Shown here piece after piece: positions 9,703 to 19,250 of a DNA stretch of 54,457 nucleotides. The notes under the pieces are model-generated. The model ran no database searches, was not told where the DNA came from, and saw only the letters and a list, made by a program, of their open reading frames with translations. This DNA is from Acidobacteriota bacterium. GTDB taxonomy: Bacteria; Acidobacteriota; Blastocatellia; RBC074. The position numbers and the translations under genes were made by a program. The first letter of the stretch is position 1; every line of letters begins with the position of its first letter. Location of the stretch: contig JAFDVI010000009.1 of NCBI GenBank assembly GCA_018269055.1, forward strand, positions 89,046-143,502, read 5' to 3'.

Positions 9703-9807
9703 GAATTCCTCCTTCGATCAGGCAAAAGAATGCGCTCAGAGGCAAACGGACAGTTGTGGCCACCCGTCTGCTTGAGCGCTGAGCAGTTATCAGTTTGGAT
9801 GAACGAT

Positions 9808-12606
9808 CTATCGTGCAGCGCCAGACGACGCTGTCGGGCCTTCACCCGTAGAGCGCACGGGTCTTGCCGGACGAGGTGTCGGCGCAATTTGAACATCAGG
9901 TGTAACCGTAACAGCCGGTCGCGGTGTGGCGACTCGAATCGGACGCGTACGCCCCAGTTGTCGGTTCAGCGAATTCAACAGGCTGATCGTTTCCTGAAGC
10001 GCCGGTTGCGCCGATGAGCCGGCGTTATTGCGGTTGACGGTTGCCACTTGCGCCGAAAGTTGCGAAATCTGGCTGCGCAGTTGATTTTCGACCGGGGAGA
10101 TCAGATTCACGTCTTTTTCGATCTTGATCCGGTCTTCCAGTTCTTTCAGCTTCAATTCGAGTTTGGGCATTTCCAGCTTCAGTTTGTCCAACCCATCAAT
10201 CTGCATTTTCTCAAACAGTTCTTTGTATTTGTCTTGATTGAGTTTCCACTTTTCCTGCCACTCACGGCTCATTTCTTCCCAGCGTTTGGCGTCGAATTCG
10301 AACATCTTGCCGTCGAATTCAAACGCGCGCGGCGCGATGAATTCGCGGTCGAAATCCAGCATGCCGATGCGCTGCCCCGGCCCAAGAGTTTCCATATATA
10401 GACGACCGTCAATGCTGTACAGACTGCGAATGGCAGCGGAGCGAATCTGCGGATCGGTGTCGTTTTTGGCAATCTGTTTCAGCTTTTCAACTGCCTTCGG
10501 ACTCTTGTTGTAAGCCAGGGAGCGAATCAGATATTGCTTGGTTTTCGCATCTTGAACCGTATCGTAAATCTGAATCAGGTTGGTTGCGCCCTCATCGCCT
10601 TTGACATTGCCCAGGTAACGAATCGCGCGGTTGCGTAACTCTTCATTGGTTTCGGTCTTGGCAATTTGGGTCAACTTGGCAATGGCTTTGCTGTTGTCGC
10701 CCTCGCGACGGAGCAGGTAAGCAATGATTTCGCCTTTGGATTTGGGATCGCTGATGGAATCGTAAAGCGAAACCAGAGCATTACTGGCGGCTTCGCTGCG
10801 CATGCGGTAAATGCCCTGCAATGCTTCCTGGCGAACGTTGGCGTCGGTGTCTTTTTTGACGATGTCCACCAGCAAATTCAGCATTTCAGCTTCAGGAATC
10901 GTCGGGTCTTTTTTCTTTCCGTCCTGATCCCAACCGCCCACAATTGTTGCAGCCACAGGAGATTGCGCCCAAATTGTCCCTCCGACGGCGACGGGTGCCG
11001 TTGTCGCCACTCCGCCAATGACTCCGCCCGGGATGCCACCTGAAATTCCGCCAGCGACGCCAACGGCGGGAGGCGCAGGTTGTGGAGTTTGCGCGGGTCG
11101 CGGCGGGTCTTGAAGCAAAGCGGTCAGGGCAGCTTCATCCAGCGCCGCAAGTTCCGCATCAGCAATGTCCGGTGGAGGCGGCGGCAAAGGAGCTTCAGCG
11201 GCAATTTCCGGGAAATCGGCAAAATCCGGCGGCAACGCTTCCGGCACTGCTGGCGGCAACGGGACGGTTTGCGCCGTTGCGGGCGACGTCGCTTTGGTTT
11301 CTTTCTTTTGCTGCTTGGCTTTTTGTTGCCCGAGCGGCACGGCGATGACCGGCGACATCAGGCTGCAAGCAACCACCAGCAACGCAGCCATACCGATCGC
11401 ATAAGCCAGTGCCGGTTTTGAAACGGCGGTCGTTGCGTTGCGTTCACGATTGAGAATCATTTCTACCCTCCTTGAGATGACGTGTTTTCCAAACAAAATT
11501 CCGGCGGCGGCAGCCAGTGGACGGCTATCACCGAGCATTTCCACAAGCCGGGTCAGACAGCTTGCGTAACGGCGAGGCTCGCACATTTTCACTGCCCAAT
11601 CGTCGCAAGCCAGTTCGCGTTCGATCATCAATTGATCGCCAATGAACCAGACTGCGGGATGAAAAAACAGGAAAGCTTGTGCAAAGCGTTGCAGGAGATT
11701 GGTCGAGTAATCCCAGCGTCGAATGTGCGCCAATTCGTGGGCGGCGACGCTGTCAAATTCAGAATCCGAAAGTTCACCGGCCAGATGCGGCGGCAATACG
11801 ATAACCGGCTTCAGTGCGCCCACTGTCATTGGAACCTTCACCTTTGCCGAAGTGAAGAGCAAAACGAATCGGCCAATACCGTATTGCGCGGTCAATTGCT
11901 CCACGCGTTGTTGTCGCGCTTCATCGGCAGGTTGCATCGAACGGCGCATATCGAGCAGTCCGTGATAGCTGTACGCCAATCGTCCCAGCATCATTCCAGA
12001 AATCAGAAGCCAAAGAATCATCAATGCCAGCGGCATTCGGCTGTCGAAAAACCAATTCGATGTGCGCTGCCAGAAACTCTGTTTCGGAATTTGCTTGACG
12101 GCGGGTGCTTGTTTGATGACAGTCGGTTGCAAGCTGGCCAGATGATTGGCGCTGGCCGATTCGCTCAGCGTGACCGTTTTGCGCGCTTCTTTTAGCAAAA
12201 CAATTTGATCCAAATCCGCAAACACTCGCGCCGGCGGCTGTTGCTTCGCCAAACCGGGCAGAGGTTGTTCGCCGATTTGTCCGACGCTATTTTGCGGATA
12301 CGTGACTGGCGGAATTGCCGTTGGCGTCAAATCGGCCAACGGTCGTTGTGATTGAGCTTGTTGTAAAACCGTCGGCGTTACGTTTTTGCTGGTGGCGATG
12401 GCAATGAACGGCAGCGCGGAAATGATCATCAGGCTGGCCAGCCAAACCGCGTGTCGCGTGGTGGCGCTGGCTTGTTTGAAAATACGCAGCAGCAGCCAAA
12501 CCAGACCCGCAATCAACATTCCTTGCCATAAGGTTCTGAGCAACGCTTGCAGCAGCAACTCAGCCAGCGGATCGAGATTATCCAACAGCAGATTCAAAGC
12601 GCTCAT
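9808..12606 (-). CDS. BlaR1-like M56 peptidase with HEAT-repeat sensor region
   Basis: This 932-residue membrane protein starts with helices near residues 28-45 and 55-75. A large loop follows, then another helix near 192-210, the M56 zinc site HELAH (about 290-294) with ERELACDDWAV downstream, and a final helix near 400-425. After that come a Pro/Ala-rich linker, HEAT-like repeats (about 573-733) and a coiled-coil, charged C-terminus. In BlaR1 the C-terminal part is a beta-lactam sensor; here there is no penicillin-binding SxxK domain. The start at 12606 is set by GGAGGAAA. The gene follows a BlaI-type repressor, so the peptidase presumably inactivates it on a signal of unknown nature. Confidence 0.88.
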   Translation of the reverse strand: MSALNLLLDNLDPLAELLLQALLRTLWQGMLIAGLVWLLLRIFKQASATTRHAVWLASLMIISALPFIAIATSKNVTPTVLQQAQSQRPLADLTPTAIPPVTYPQNSVGQIGEQPLPGLAKQQPPARVFADLDQIVLLKEARKTVTLSESASANHLASLQPTVIKQAPAVKQIPKQSFWQRTSNWFFDSRMPLALMILWLLISGMMLGRLAYSYHGLLDMRRSMQPADEARQQRVEQLTAQYGIGRFVLLFTSAKVKVPMTVGALKPVIVLPPHLAGELSDSEFDSVAAHELAHIRRWDYSTNLLQRFAQAFLFFHPAVWFIGDQLMIERELACDDWAVKMCEPRRYASCLTRLVEMLGDSRPLAAAAGILFGKHVISRRVEMILNRERNATTAVSKPALAYAIGMAALLVVACSLMSPVIAVPLGQQKAKQQKKETKATSPATAQTVPLPPAVPEALPPDFADFPEIAAEAPLPPPPPDIADAELAALDEAALTALLQDPPRPAQTPQPAPPAVGVAGGISGGIPGGVIGGVATTAPVAVGGTIWAQSPVAATIVGGWDQDGKKKDPTIPEAEMLNLLVDIVKKDTDANVRQEALQGIYRMRSEAASNALVSLYDSISDPKSKGEIIAYLLRREGDNSKAIAKLTQIAKTETNEELRNRAIRYLGNVKGDEGATNLIQIYDTVQDAKTKQYLIRSLAYNKSPKAVEKLKQIAKNDTDPQIRSAAIRSLYSIDGRLYMETLGPGQRIGMLDFDREFIAPRAFEFDGKMFEFDAKRWEEMSREWQEKWKLNQDKYKELFEKMQIDGLDKLKLEMPKLELKLKELEDRIKIEKDVNLISPVENQLRSQISQLSAQVATVNRNNAGSSAQPALQETISLLNSLNRQLGRTRPIRVATPRPAVTVTPDVQIAPTPRPARPVRSTGEGPTASSGAAR

Positions 12607-12645
12607 TCTTTCCTCCGGGATGGGGGACAGGGGGTTGCCCACGTC

Positions 12646-13020
12646 CTATTGCGCGTCTTCGATCATTTGCTTGAGCCGTTTTACTTCTTTGGGGCCGACG
12701 TCTTCGTGATCGAGCAGATTGACCACCAACAATTCCGGCGAATTATTGAAGAACCGTTTCAGCAAATAACCAATCACGGTTTTCTGCGCCTGTTGCCGGT
12801 CAATCAGCGGTTTGTAAATGAACGCCCGCCCCTCCTTCTCGTGCGAAACGTACCCTTTTTGTTCCAGTATCCGCATCATCGTCAGCACGGAACTGTAGGC
12901 CAATCGCTCTTCGGGCAGGGCTTCCACGATATCCGAAACCGTCGCTTGCTCCTTGTTCCAGAGCACGTCCATCAGCTCCAGCTCGACTTCTGTCAGCGTT
13001 GGCGATTTTCTGCGAGCCAT
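12646..13020 (-). CDS. BlaI/MecI family transcriptional repressor
   Basis: This 124-residue protein has the BlaI winged helix-turn-helix: PTLTEVELELMDVLW, ATVSDIVEALP, then AYSSVLTMMRILEQKGYV with the following wing GRAFIYKP. The C-terminal dimerisation helices end in MIEDAQ. The start at 13020 follows a GGAGGT site; an in-frame ATG seven codons upstream lacks one. It is the first gene of the operon with the M56 peptidase, which in this family cleaves or triggers loss of the repressor. A promoter lies at 13084-13112. I could not find a convincing dyad operator. Confidence 0.92.
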   Translation of the reverse strand: MARRKSPTLTEVELELMDVLWNKEQATVSDIVEALPEERLAYSSVLTMMRILEQKGYVSHEKEGRAFIYKPLIDRQQAQKTVIGYLLKRFFNNSPELLVVNLLDHEDVGPKEVKRLKQMIEDAQ

Positions 13021-13083
13021 CGGCTCACCTCCATTTCCCAAATTTTGATTTTGAATTGTTGAACTACTAAAGAATTCGTTTGC

Positions 13084-13112
13084 AGGGTAAGCCTGTTGTT
13101 GTGCGCTGTCAA
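13084..13112 (-). promoter_or_regulatory. Sigma-70-type promoter of the blaI-like operon
   Basis: Read on the minus strand, TTGACA (13107-13112) is followed by exactly 17 bases and TACCCT (13084-13089). Transcription would begin near 13077, leaving a leader of about 57 bases before the repressor start. BlaI-type repressors usually bind at or just after the -10 box, so the leader with TTTAGTAGTTC is the place to look for the operator. Confidence 0.6.
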
Positions 13113-13272
13113 TTAAGAAATTAGTTGTTTGACGAAAAAGGCACAGAAAATTTTTGATTCAGCAAAGCCAGCGACAGAAATTTTGGAAACAGTCGAGCTT
13201 TCTTGGACGCTGAAGATCCAGCAGCTACAATGCGCCGCCGAGATTCAACTAAACTCAATTCAAACAAAAGCT

Positions 13273-14067
13273 ATGAAACTAAACGACAACACCACCAAAA
13301 CCGTTTTCGACCTGTTCAAACTTGATGGTCGCCGCGCGCTGGTCACCGGCGGGGCAAAAGGGCTTGGCCGCGTCATGTCCGAAGCGCTGGCCGAAGCCGG
13401 AGCCGATGTCGCCATCGCCAGCCGTACGCTCAGCGATTGTCAAACCGCTGCTGCAGAAATCACCGTCGCAACCGGTCGTCGCACCGCCGCTTTCCAGGCC
13501 GATATGACCATCGCTGCCGACATCCAGCGGCTGAAAACTGAAATCGAATCCGGCTTTGGCGCAATAGACATTCTGGTCAACAACGCCGGCATCAACATTC
13601 GCGGAGCCATCCAGGATTTAACCGAAGCCAACTGGGACGCCGTGATGGACGCCAATGTCAAAGGACCGTTTCTTTGCACCCAAGCCTTTGGTCCGGCGAT
13701 GGCCGAACGCGGCTGGGGACGCGTCATCAATTTGGGTTCGATTATGTCCGTGATTTCGCTGCCCGGTCGTTCGCCATACGCATCGTCCAAAGCGGCGATT
13801 TTAGGGATGACCAAAACCCTTGCGCTGGAATGGGCGGCAAAAGGCGTAACGGTCAACGCCATCTGCCCAGGCCCATTCGCAACAGAAATGAACCGCCAAC
13901 TGCTGAACGATCCGGCGAAATATCAGGACTTCGTTTCTCGCATTCCCGCAGGCCGCTGGGGCGAACTCCACGAAATCGCCGGAGCCGTCGTCTTCCTGGC
14001 GTCGGACGCAGCAGGATACGTCACCGGCAGTTCGTTATTTGTGGATGGCGGATGGACGGCGCAATGA
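13273..14067 (+). CDS. SDR family oxidoreductase
   Basis: This 264-residue classical short-chain dehydrogenase has TGGAKGLG (25-32), NNAG (103-106) and catalytic S156, Y169, K173 (YASSK). The C-terminus is [11 protein letters not shown]. It resembles gluconate 5-dehydrogenase/2-deoxygluconate dehydrogenase-type SDRs, but the substrate is not determined. The frame is open from 13129; the ATG at 13273 is chosen because the usual short leader and the Rossmann motif follow it. It diverges from the blaI-like promoter. Confidence 0.87.
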   Translation: MKLNDNTTKTVFDLFKLDGRRALVTGGAKGLGRVMSEALAEAGADVAIASRTLSDCQTAAAEITVATGRRTAAFQADMTIAADIQRLKTEIESGFGAIDILVNNAGINIRGAIQDLTEANWDAVMDANVKGPFLCTQAFGPAMAERGWGRVINLGSIMSVISLPGRSPYASSKAAILGMTKTLALEWAAKGVTVNAICPGPFATEMNRQLLNDPAKYQDFVSRIPAGRWGELHEIAGAVVFLASDAAGYVTGSSLFVDGGWTAQ

Positions 14068-14122
14068 GCTTTTTGAAAAGTGGCCCAAGTAGTCTGCTAT
14101 TATTCGCATAATGGAGGTTGTA

Positions 14123-14326
14123 ATGGATTACTCGAAAATCATCACCATTGAACCTGACAAGCGTAGCGGCAAACCTTGCATTCGTGGTTTGCGGATGACT
14201 GTGACCGACGTGCTGGAATATATGGCTGGTGGAATGACGCCGGAAGAGATCGTGGATGAATTTCCCGATTTAACTCTGGAAGACATTCGTGCTTGTCTGG
14301 CTTTCGTAGTAATCCCCCAACCGTAA
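14123..14326 (+). CDS. DUF433 antitoxin-like protein, C-terminus altered
   Basis: This 67-residue DUF433 protein has SGKPCIRGLRMTVTDVLEYM, then MTPEEIVDEFPDLTLEDIRACLAF, which is a textbook match. Family members normally continue after CLAF with a helix such as AADRE; here the frame ends abruptly with VVIPQP. The usual DUF5615 toxin partner is absent. Instead an AT-rich gene of foreign appearance begins 60 bases later. GGAGG lies 5 bases before the ATG. It may be a truncated, orphan antitoxin produced by insertion of the neighbouring DNA. Activity is uncertain. Confidence 0.75.
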   Translation: MDYSKIITIEPDKRSGKPCIRGLRMTVTDVLEYMAGGMTPEEIVDEFPDLTLEDIRACLAFVVIPQP

Positions 14327-14386
14327 CTGTCATTACTTTTACCATCGGCCCCGCTCACAAACTTGTAAAAAATGTTAGGAGTAAAA

Positions 14387-15052
14387 GTGGCTAAGCTCAT
14401 AGAAGTTAGCGTAAACATTTTTCATACCCAGCAGCGGGAACATGATGCTCAACTGATAGCTAGGAGGCTAAAAAATATTAGCATCCAAAGTAAGCTAACT
14501 AGGGTTGAAGATGATTCCCTAAATAATGAACATCGTGGCAAGGTTTACTATTTTAGTCGTGAAAACGACACTGAAAAGAAAACCTGGGAAATTGCGAAAT
14601 TAGTGAGCGACCTTGAATCAATAAGGCCGCATTATTTTGATTCAAAGACTGAGGTAAAGACACTCTGTTCAATCTGGATTGTCGGAAGTAGTTCAGTACT
14701 TAACCGTCAAAATTCAACACTTCCAATTGCTATGGACAGACGAACAGTCCTGTACGTTCGTAAAAAGGAGCGTGTATTAAGACGTCGGGAAGTCAAACAA
14801 TCCAACAAGAAAACGATCATTCTCGAATCAAAGCGAGGCACAAGAATTCAAAAGAATGATTGGTGCAGTGATTGTGGCTGTCTTGAGAAAGTTTTATGGC
14901 ATTACTCGAAGAGTAATCGAGGAGAAGTCAATCTTTGTGGAAGGTGTAAGGCGAAAGTCTATAGCCGCTCATTCGACAAAGGAAAGATTGATGTTATGGA
15001 TACGCCACTTGTTTACATAAGTGCTTTTGAGACAAACCGAAAGAAACATTGA
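14387..15052 (+). CDS. AT-rich zinc-ribbon hypothetical protein
   Basis: This 221-residue protein has no recognised family. A GTG start at 14387 is preferred because AGGAG sits 5 bases before it; an ATG at 14372 is in frame. The sequence is rich in Lys, Asn, Ser and Ile and uses A/T-ending codons unlike its neighbours, a sign of transfer. Near residue 162 it has CSDCG and about 30 residues later CGRCK, a CxxC...CxxC zinc ribbon in a basic region, so nucleic-acid contact is plausible. It sits where the partner of the truncated DUF433 gene would be expected. Function is unknown. Confidence 0.7.
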   Translation: MAKLIEVSVNIFHTQQREHDAQLIARRLKNISIQSKLTRVEDDSLNNEHRGKVYYFSRENDTEKKTWEIAKLVSDLESIRPHYFDSKTEVKTLCSIWIVGSSSVLNRQNSTLPIAMDRRTVLYVRKKERVLRRREVKQSNKKTIILESKRGTRIQKNDWCSDCGCLEKVLWHYSKSNRGEVNLCGRCKAKVYSRSFDKGKIDVMDTPLVYISAFETNRKKH

Positions 15053-15083
15053 ATTCTCTTCGAAGCTTGGAGCTTTTTATAAA

Positions 15084-15100
15084 GCAGGCAAAATGCCTGC
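15084..15100. repeat. Short palindrome before aroF
   Basis: GCAGGCA-AAA-TGCCTGC forms a 7-bp stem with a 3-base loop, 16 bases before the DAHP synthase start. It could be a small dispersed repeat, or a terminator for the zinc-ribbon gene; no T-run follows. Confidence 0.45.
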
Positions 15101-15115
15101 GCACCTAGAAACTTT

Positions 15116-16129
15116 ATGTTGATTGTGATGACAGCGGAGGCGAGCAACGCAGATGTTATTCGTGTGGTTCACGTAGTTGAATCACTTGGGCTGAAGGCGC
15201 ATCCGATGCCGGGGGCGAATCGCACAGCCATCGGAATTACCGGCAACCAAGGGCCAGTGCCGACCGACCCCTTTGCCGATCTGCCCGGCGTAGCCGAATG
15301 CGTCCGCGTCACCAAACCGTACAAGCTGGTTGGCCGCGATCTGAAGCATGACAAATCCGTCATCAAAATCGGTGAAGCCGAGCTTGGCGGCGATGAACCT
15401 GCGATCATTGCCGGAGTTTGCGCCGTCGAATCGCGCGAACAGACGCGGCTGACGGCGCAAGTCGTCGCCGAAATGGGTTGCAAATGGTTTCGCGGCGGAG
15501 CCTTCAAACCGCGCACTTCGCCGTATGCGTTTCAGGGCTTGGCGGAGGAGGGCTTGCAGATTCTGGCCGACGTGCGCGACGAATTCGGATTGCGCATTGT
15601 CACAGAAGCCGTGGACGAAGCGGCGCTGGATTTGTGCGAGCAATACGCCGACGTAATCCAGATTGGCACGCGCAACATGCAAAATTTCAGCTTGCTGAAG
15701 CGCGCCGGACAGGCTCGCAAACCGATTTTGCTCAAACGCGGCATGTCTTCGACATTGGAAGAGTTTCTGCTCGCGGGCGAATACATCATGTCCGAAGGCA
15801 ATTACCAGGTGATTTTGTGTGAACGCGGTGTGCGAACATTTGGTAGCCATTCGCGCTTCACACCGGATTTGTCCGTGATTCCGGCAGTGCAGAAACTGTC
15901 GCATTTGCCCATTATCTTCGACCCCAGCCACAGCACCGGCAATCGAGACACCGTCATCCCAATGTCTCGTGCAGCGATTGCCGTCGGCGCGGATGGCATT
16001 CTGGTGGACGTGCATCCGTATCCGGAACGCGCTTTGTGCGACGGGCCGCAGGCGTTGCTGTTCGATATGTTCCGCGAAATGGTCGGCGAGTTACGAGCGA
16101 TTGCCGCCATCGTCAAACATCGTGTGTGA
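15116..16129 (+). CDS. aroF: 3-deoxy-7-phosphoheptulonate (DAHP) synthase
   Basis: This 337-residue enzyme performs the first step of the shikimate pathway: phosphoenolpyruvate plus erythrose 4-phosphate to DAHP. It has an N-terminal ferredoxin-like domain ([18 protein letters not shown]) that in this class can carry feedback control. The TIM barrel follows, with [11 protein letters not shown] near residue 99, [19 protein letters not shown] near 122-140 and [10 protein letters not shown] near 265. This is the AroA-beta/TIGR01361 type found in Bacillus and Thermotoga. It is the only biosynthetic aromatic gene seen here. A lipoprotein gene follows after 24 bases. Confidence 0.93.
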   Translation: MLIVMTAEASNADVIRVVHVVESLGLKAHPMPGANRTAIGITGNQGPVPTDPFADLPGVAECVRVTKPYKLVGRDLKHDKSVIKIGEAELGGDEPAIIAGVCAVESREQTRLTAQVVAEMGCKWFRGGAFKPRTSPYAFQGLAEEGLQILADVRDEFGLRIVTEAVDEAALDLCEQYADVIQIGTRNMQNFSLLKRAGQARKPILLKRGMSSTLEEFLLAGEYIMSEGNYQVILCERGVRTFGSHSRFTPDLSVIPAVQKLSHLPIIFDPSHSTGNRDTVIPMSRAAIAVGADGILVDVHPYPERALCDGPQALLFDMFREMVGELRAIAAIVKHRV

Positions 16130-16153
16130 AGCACTGCTCCTGGACGGGGAAAA

Positions 16154-16804
16154 ATGAAAACAGTTCTTTGTTTGGTCTTGATGCTTTTCGGACTTTTGCT
16201 GGCTGGTTGCAGTCATAAACAGGAAGCCACGCCGCAACCACAAACTCAGCCTGAACTTACGGCGAAAGTCCAAACGCCAACGCCCGAACCGGCAAAGCCT
16301 GTGGCTTCGCCTTCGACAGACGCAGCAGATAACGATTCCGGCCTTCCTTCAGACATGCAGCAAAAGGATGAGGCCGAAACCCGATTCGGCAAGATGATCG
16401 TTGCCGCCAAGGAAAACGATTACCACCACAAGCTGTATTTCAACGGCAAGGAAATTTCCGAGTACGAAGGGCCGATTCGGCTTTATGAAGTGTTCAATGG
16501 CGATGACCGGGATTATGTTGTTGGTGCAAATGATTCCGGAGGAATCGCCTGTCCGTTGGCTCCGTTCATCGTTGAAGTTTATAACCGAGAGAAAACCGAA
16601 CTCTTCCAGGAATTCGACGATTGCCGAGGGGATTTCACGCCCAAATTCATTGACGGCAAGGTGGTGTTGGAAATCCCGCCGTATTTTCCTCACCCGGATT
16701 TGGTTCCCGAAAAAGAATTGAAGAGAGCCATGAAAACGATGGACGTCTATACCTGGCAAAAAGGGAAGCTGTTGAAAAAGGAAACCAAGCCGAACAATCG
16801 CTGA
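16154..16804 (+). CDS. Hypothetical lipoprotein
   Basis: This 216-residue protein has a lipoprotein signal peptide with the lipobox LAGC (Cys at about residue 19). A Pro/Thr/Gln-rich linker to about residue 60 follows, then a compact domain with FNGKEISEYEGPIRLYEVF and a C-terminal basic tail. GGGGA precedes the ATG. No family is recognised. It is likely anchored at a membrane surface facing outward. It may share a transcript with aroF, but no functional link is evident. Confidence 0.7.
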   Translation: MKTVLCLVLMLFGLLLAGCSHKQEATPQPQTQPELTAKVQTPTPEPAKPVASPSTDAADNDSGLPSDMQQKDEAETRFGKMIVAAKENDYHHKLYFNGKEISEYEGPIRLYEVFNGDDRDYVVGANDSGGIACPLAPFIVEVYNREKTELFQEFDDCRGDFTPKFIDGKVVLEIPPYFPHPDLVPEKELKRAMKTMDVYTWQKGKLLKKETKPNNR

Positions 16805-16813
16805 GCTGCTGTC

Positions 16814-19189
16814 TCATTCAATCGTGAAGTTCACTCGCCGGTAAGCGGTTGCTTTTGTCAACCGGTCAATCACCATCAACCGCAATTCATACTGACCTGC
16901 GTCAAGTCCTTTCAGCGAAAAGCGCGCGCCGTAAGGAACACGCTGCAAATCCAAATCAGTTGGAACTTGCAACTTGGTGATCGGAGACGCGTAGGCGAGT
17001 TTGCTGCCACTGAAAATTTGCGTTTGGCTGACCAAATCCACGGCGCTTTTTTCGATTTTGGCGTTGTAAACGAAAAGCAGAAAATCCATCTCGCTGCCGG
17101 ATTTGAATCGTCGCGACGCAGAAGAAGGCATTAGTGAATACCCTTCTGATCCCTTGGTGGATTGATGATCAGCGGTTGGCAGTTCCTGCGGAGCGTCCTT
17201 GCCGGATTCGGACAACAAAATGCCGCTCAACATCAATTGCCCGCTTTTGATATTGGGGACTTCGACCCAGCCGCTGGCGCTCCCCAATCGCCCGGAAACC
17301 TGTTCGCGGACAGCGATGCGCGCCTGGTAAAACCCCGGTTGCAACGCAGCCAAACGGCGATAGTTGAAACCTTGCTTAATGATTTGCGGCAAGTTTTCCG
17401 GTTTGACGTTCAGATTGATGCGCTCACTAAAACTGGTTGCAACTTTGCCGCGTTCGTCGAACAAAGCGCCGGTTACATCAATGGCAGTTTGCTGGCGGCC
17501 TTTGATCTGTTCAAAGCTGAGGTTGGCGGCGTCAATGTGCAGATTGACAGTTGCGCCCGAAAGAGATGGCACATCCACAAAATCCACGGCGATTTCGACC
17601 GGGATGTCTTTCAGCGGAAAGAGAGAACTAAGTCCCGTCATCAACTGTTTGTCTTTTTCCGCTTTCAACTCCTGCGCCTGTTTTTCCGGCGGCAAACTTT
17701 TCAATTTTTCCTGACGCTTTTCCGCAGCAAGTTTTTCTTCTTTTTCTGCTTTTTCATCGGGCGAAAAATAACCGTTGCGCGTTCTGACTTTCAGCTCGGG
17801 ATGACCCGCAATGCGGATTTCGATTTTGTGAAAGCGCCCGTCGCGGCGGGATTCCGGCGGTTCGTACGCCAGCACGTAATATGTTTCGTTGGCATCCAGT
17901 ATGTGTTGCAATCCCAGATTCAAATCGTTGTTGTTGAAAAATAACTTGCCGCCGGTTTCTTCCGCCAGAATTCCCAACCCGTCGCGTTTGGCATTGATCG
18001 CTGTTTGTTCGATGCGGATCTGTGCGCCAGGAAATGTCTGGTCAACCGCTGCCGGGTCCGTGACGTCTCCGCCCGGCGGAAGCGCGACCAAACCGCGCGC
18101 GTCAATTGAATAGATGACGACTCCCGCGCGGGTTGCAGCGTCTGCCAGCCGGCGCGTGTCATAAATTTGTGAATACACGCCAGCGCCGCCCAGAAAGAAT
18201 CCGTCCGAAAGCAGCACCATCAATTTGCGTCCGGGCAAAGGCCGCAAATTGCGAACGACGCTTTCCAGCGTGTCCAGCGTGGCGCGCGTGAAATTGGCGT
18301 TTTGTGCCAGGATCGTCCGCGCGTAAGATTTGGCGCGCGCCACCATCATTTCTCTGAATGTCGCCGCCTGGTCAATTCCTTTACTGCCCTGACCTCCATT
18401 TTGCCCGCCGCCGCTTTGGCCGCCTTGCCTGCCACTGCCGAGACGCGAATCCGCGCCACTTGCGCCGCCGCTTCCTGCGCTGGGTGCGCCTTCAACGCGG
18501 GCAATTTCATTGATTGCCAGTTCCAGCGCTTCGGGATCACCGAATTCAATCAATTCCGCCTGATATTCGCTGATGCGCGGGCCGCCTGTGTTGTCCACAG
18601 TGACCTTGGTCTGAACGGTGAGCCGATTGATAGCACGTTCTAAAAAGTCGCGTTCGCCGGTGAATTGCTGGAACAGGCCGACGTTTCCGCTGGTCGCGAT
18701 GACGGCGATTTTGTCACCCGCGACCATTTGCTCGGCGATGAATTTATTCAGCGCGCTTTTGACGTATCCCAGATTGCTTGCCGCCAGATGGTAATCGTCC
18801 ACGGCCAATACGATGTAGCGCCCGGCATTTTCGGTTGTGGCAGTGGCCCGTATTGGTTGAGCATTGACAATCCGTTTCTTTTCCGTTGTCAACCATTGCG
18901 CGGGTTGTTTGGCAGTGCCGATGGCGAAATGCGTCAGCGATTGTTTCTTGCCGTCTTCGTACAGCTCGAAATCTTCGCGCTTCAGGTCGGGAACCAGTTT
19001 GCCTTGTTTGTCGGTGACAACGGCGTCAATTTGCACCAACTCGGTTTCAATTCTCAGCGCATCCTGGTTTTTGGAAGTGGCAGGTTTTGGCTGCTGAGTC
19101 TGGTTGTTTTGCGCACCGATAACGGAGCAAAACAAGGTCGCCAACACCAAAACTTTCAACGGCGGAAATGTGTAATGACAGATCGGCAT
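16814..19189 (-). CDS. VWFA-related acidobacterial secreted protein, paralogue 1
   Basis: This 791-residue protein has a signal peptide (residues about 10-26, then QNNQ). A beta region follows with VQIDAVVTDKQGKLVPDLKR and EDFELYEDGKKQ. Then comes a von Willebrand A-like domain (about 125-400) matching the acidobacterial TIGR03436 family. The metal-site motif is degenerate (AVDDYHLAAS, not DxSxS). Within the VWA domain, around residues 230-275, there is a Gly/Ser/Gln-rich insert that the neighbouring paralogue lacks. A charged Lys/Glu stretch and beta-rich C-terminal domains follow. Probably exported; role unknown, with protein binding the usual VWA function. It is separated from paralogue 2 by 61 bases. 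Confidence 0.87.
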   Translation of the reverse strand: MPICHYTFPPLKVLVLATLFCSVIGAQNNQTQQPKPATSKNQDALRIETELVQIDAVVTDKQGKLVPDLKREDFELYEDGKKQSLTHFAIGTAKQPAQWLTTEKKRIVNAQPIRATATTENAGRYIVLAVDDYHLAASNLGYVKSALNKFIAEQMVAGDKIAVIATSGNVGLFQQFTGERDFLERAINRLTVQTKVTVDNTGGPRISEYQAELIEFGDPEALELAINEIARVEGAPSAGSGGASGADSRLGSGRQGGQSGGGQNGGQGSKGIDQAATFREMMVARAKSYARTILAQNANFTRATLDTLESVVRNLRPLPGRKLMVLLSDGFFLGGAGVYSQIYDTRRLADAATRAGVVIYSIDARGLVALPPGGDVTDPAAVDQTFPGAQIRIEQTAINAKRDGLGILAEETGGKLFFNNNDLNLGLQHILDANETYYVLAYEPPESRRDGRFHKIEIRIAGHPELKVRTRNGYFSPDEKAEKEEKLAAEKRQEKLKSLPPEKQAQELKAEKDKQLMTGLSSLFPLKDIPVEIAVDFVDVPSLSGATVNLHIDAANLSFEQIKGRQQTAIDVTGALFDERGKVATSFSERINLNVKPENLPQIIKQGFNYRRLAALQPGFYQARIAVREQVSGRLGSASGWVEVPNIKSGQLMLSGILLSESGKDAPQELPTADHQSTKGSEGYSLMPSSASRRFKSGSEMDFLLFVYNAKIEKSAVDLVSQTQIFSGSKLAYASPITKLQVPTDLDLQRVPYGARFSLKGLDAGQYELRLMVIDRLTKATAYRRVNFTIE

Positions 19190-19250
19190 ACGGCGCGGTC
19201 ACTCCGGCTTGGGTTGAGATTATGGTGACGACTCGGCGGCCATTGTACGC

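Noticed and set aside
13021..13083. A BlaI operator in the leader of the repressor gene
   Set aside because: The TTTAGTAGTTC stretch is suggestive, but no convincing two-fold symmetric site with the usual TACA/TGTA arms is present.
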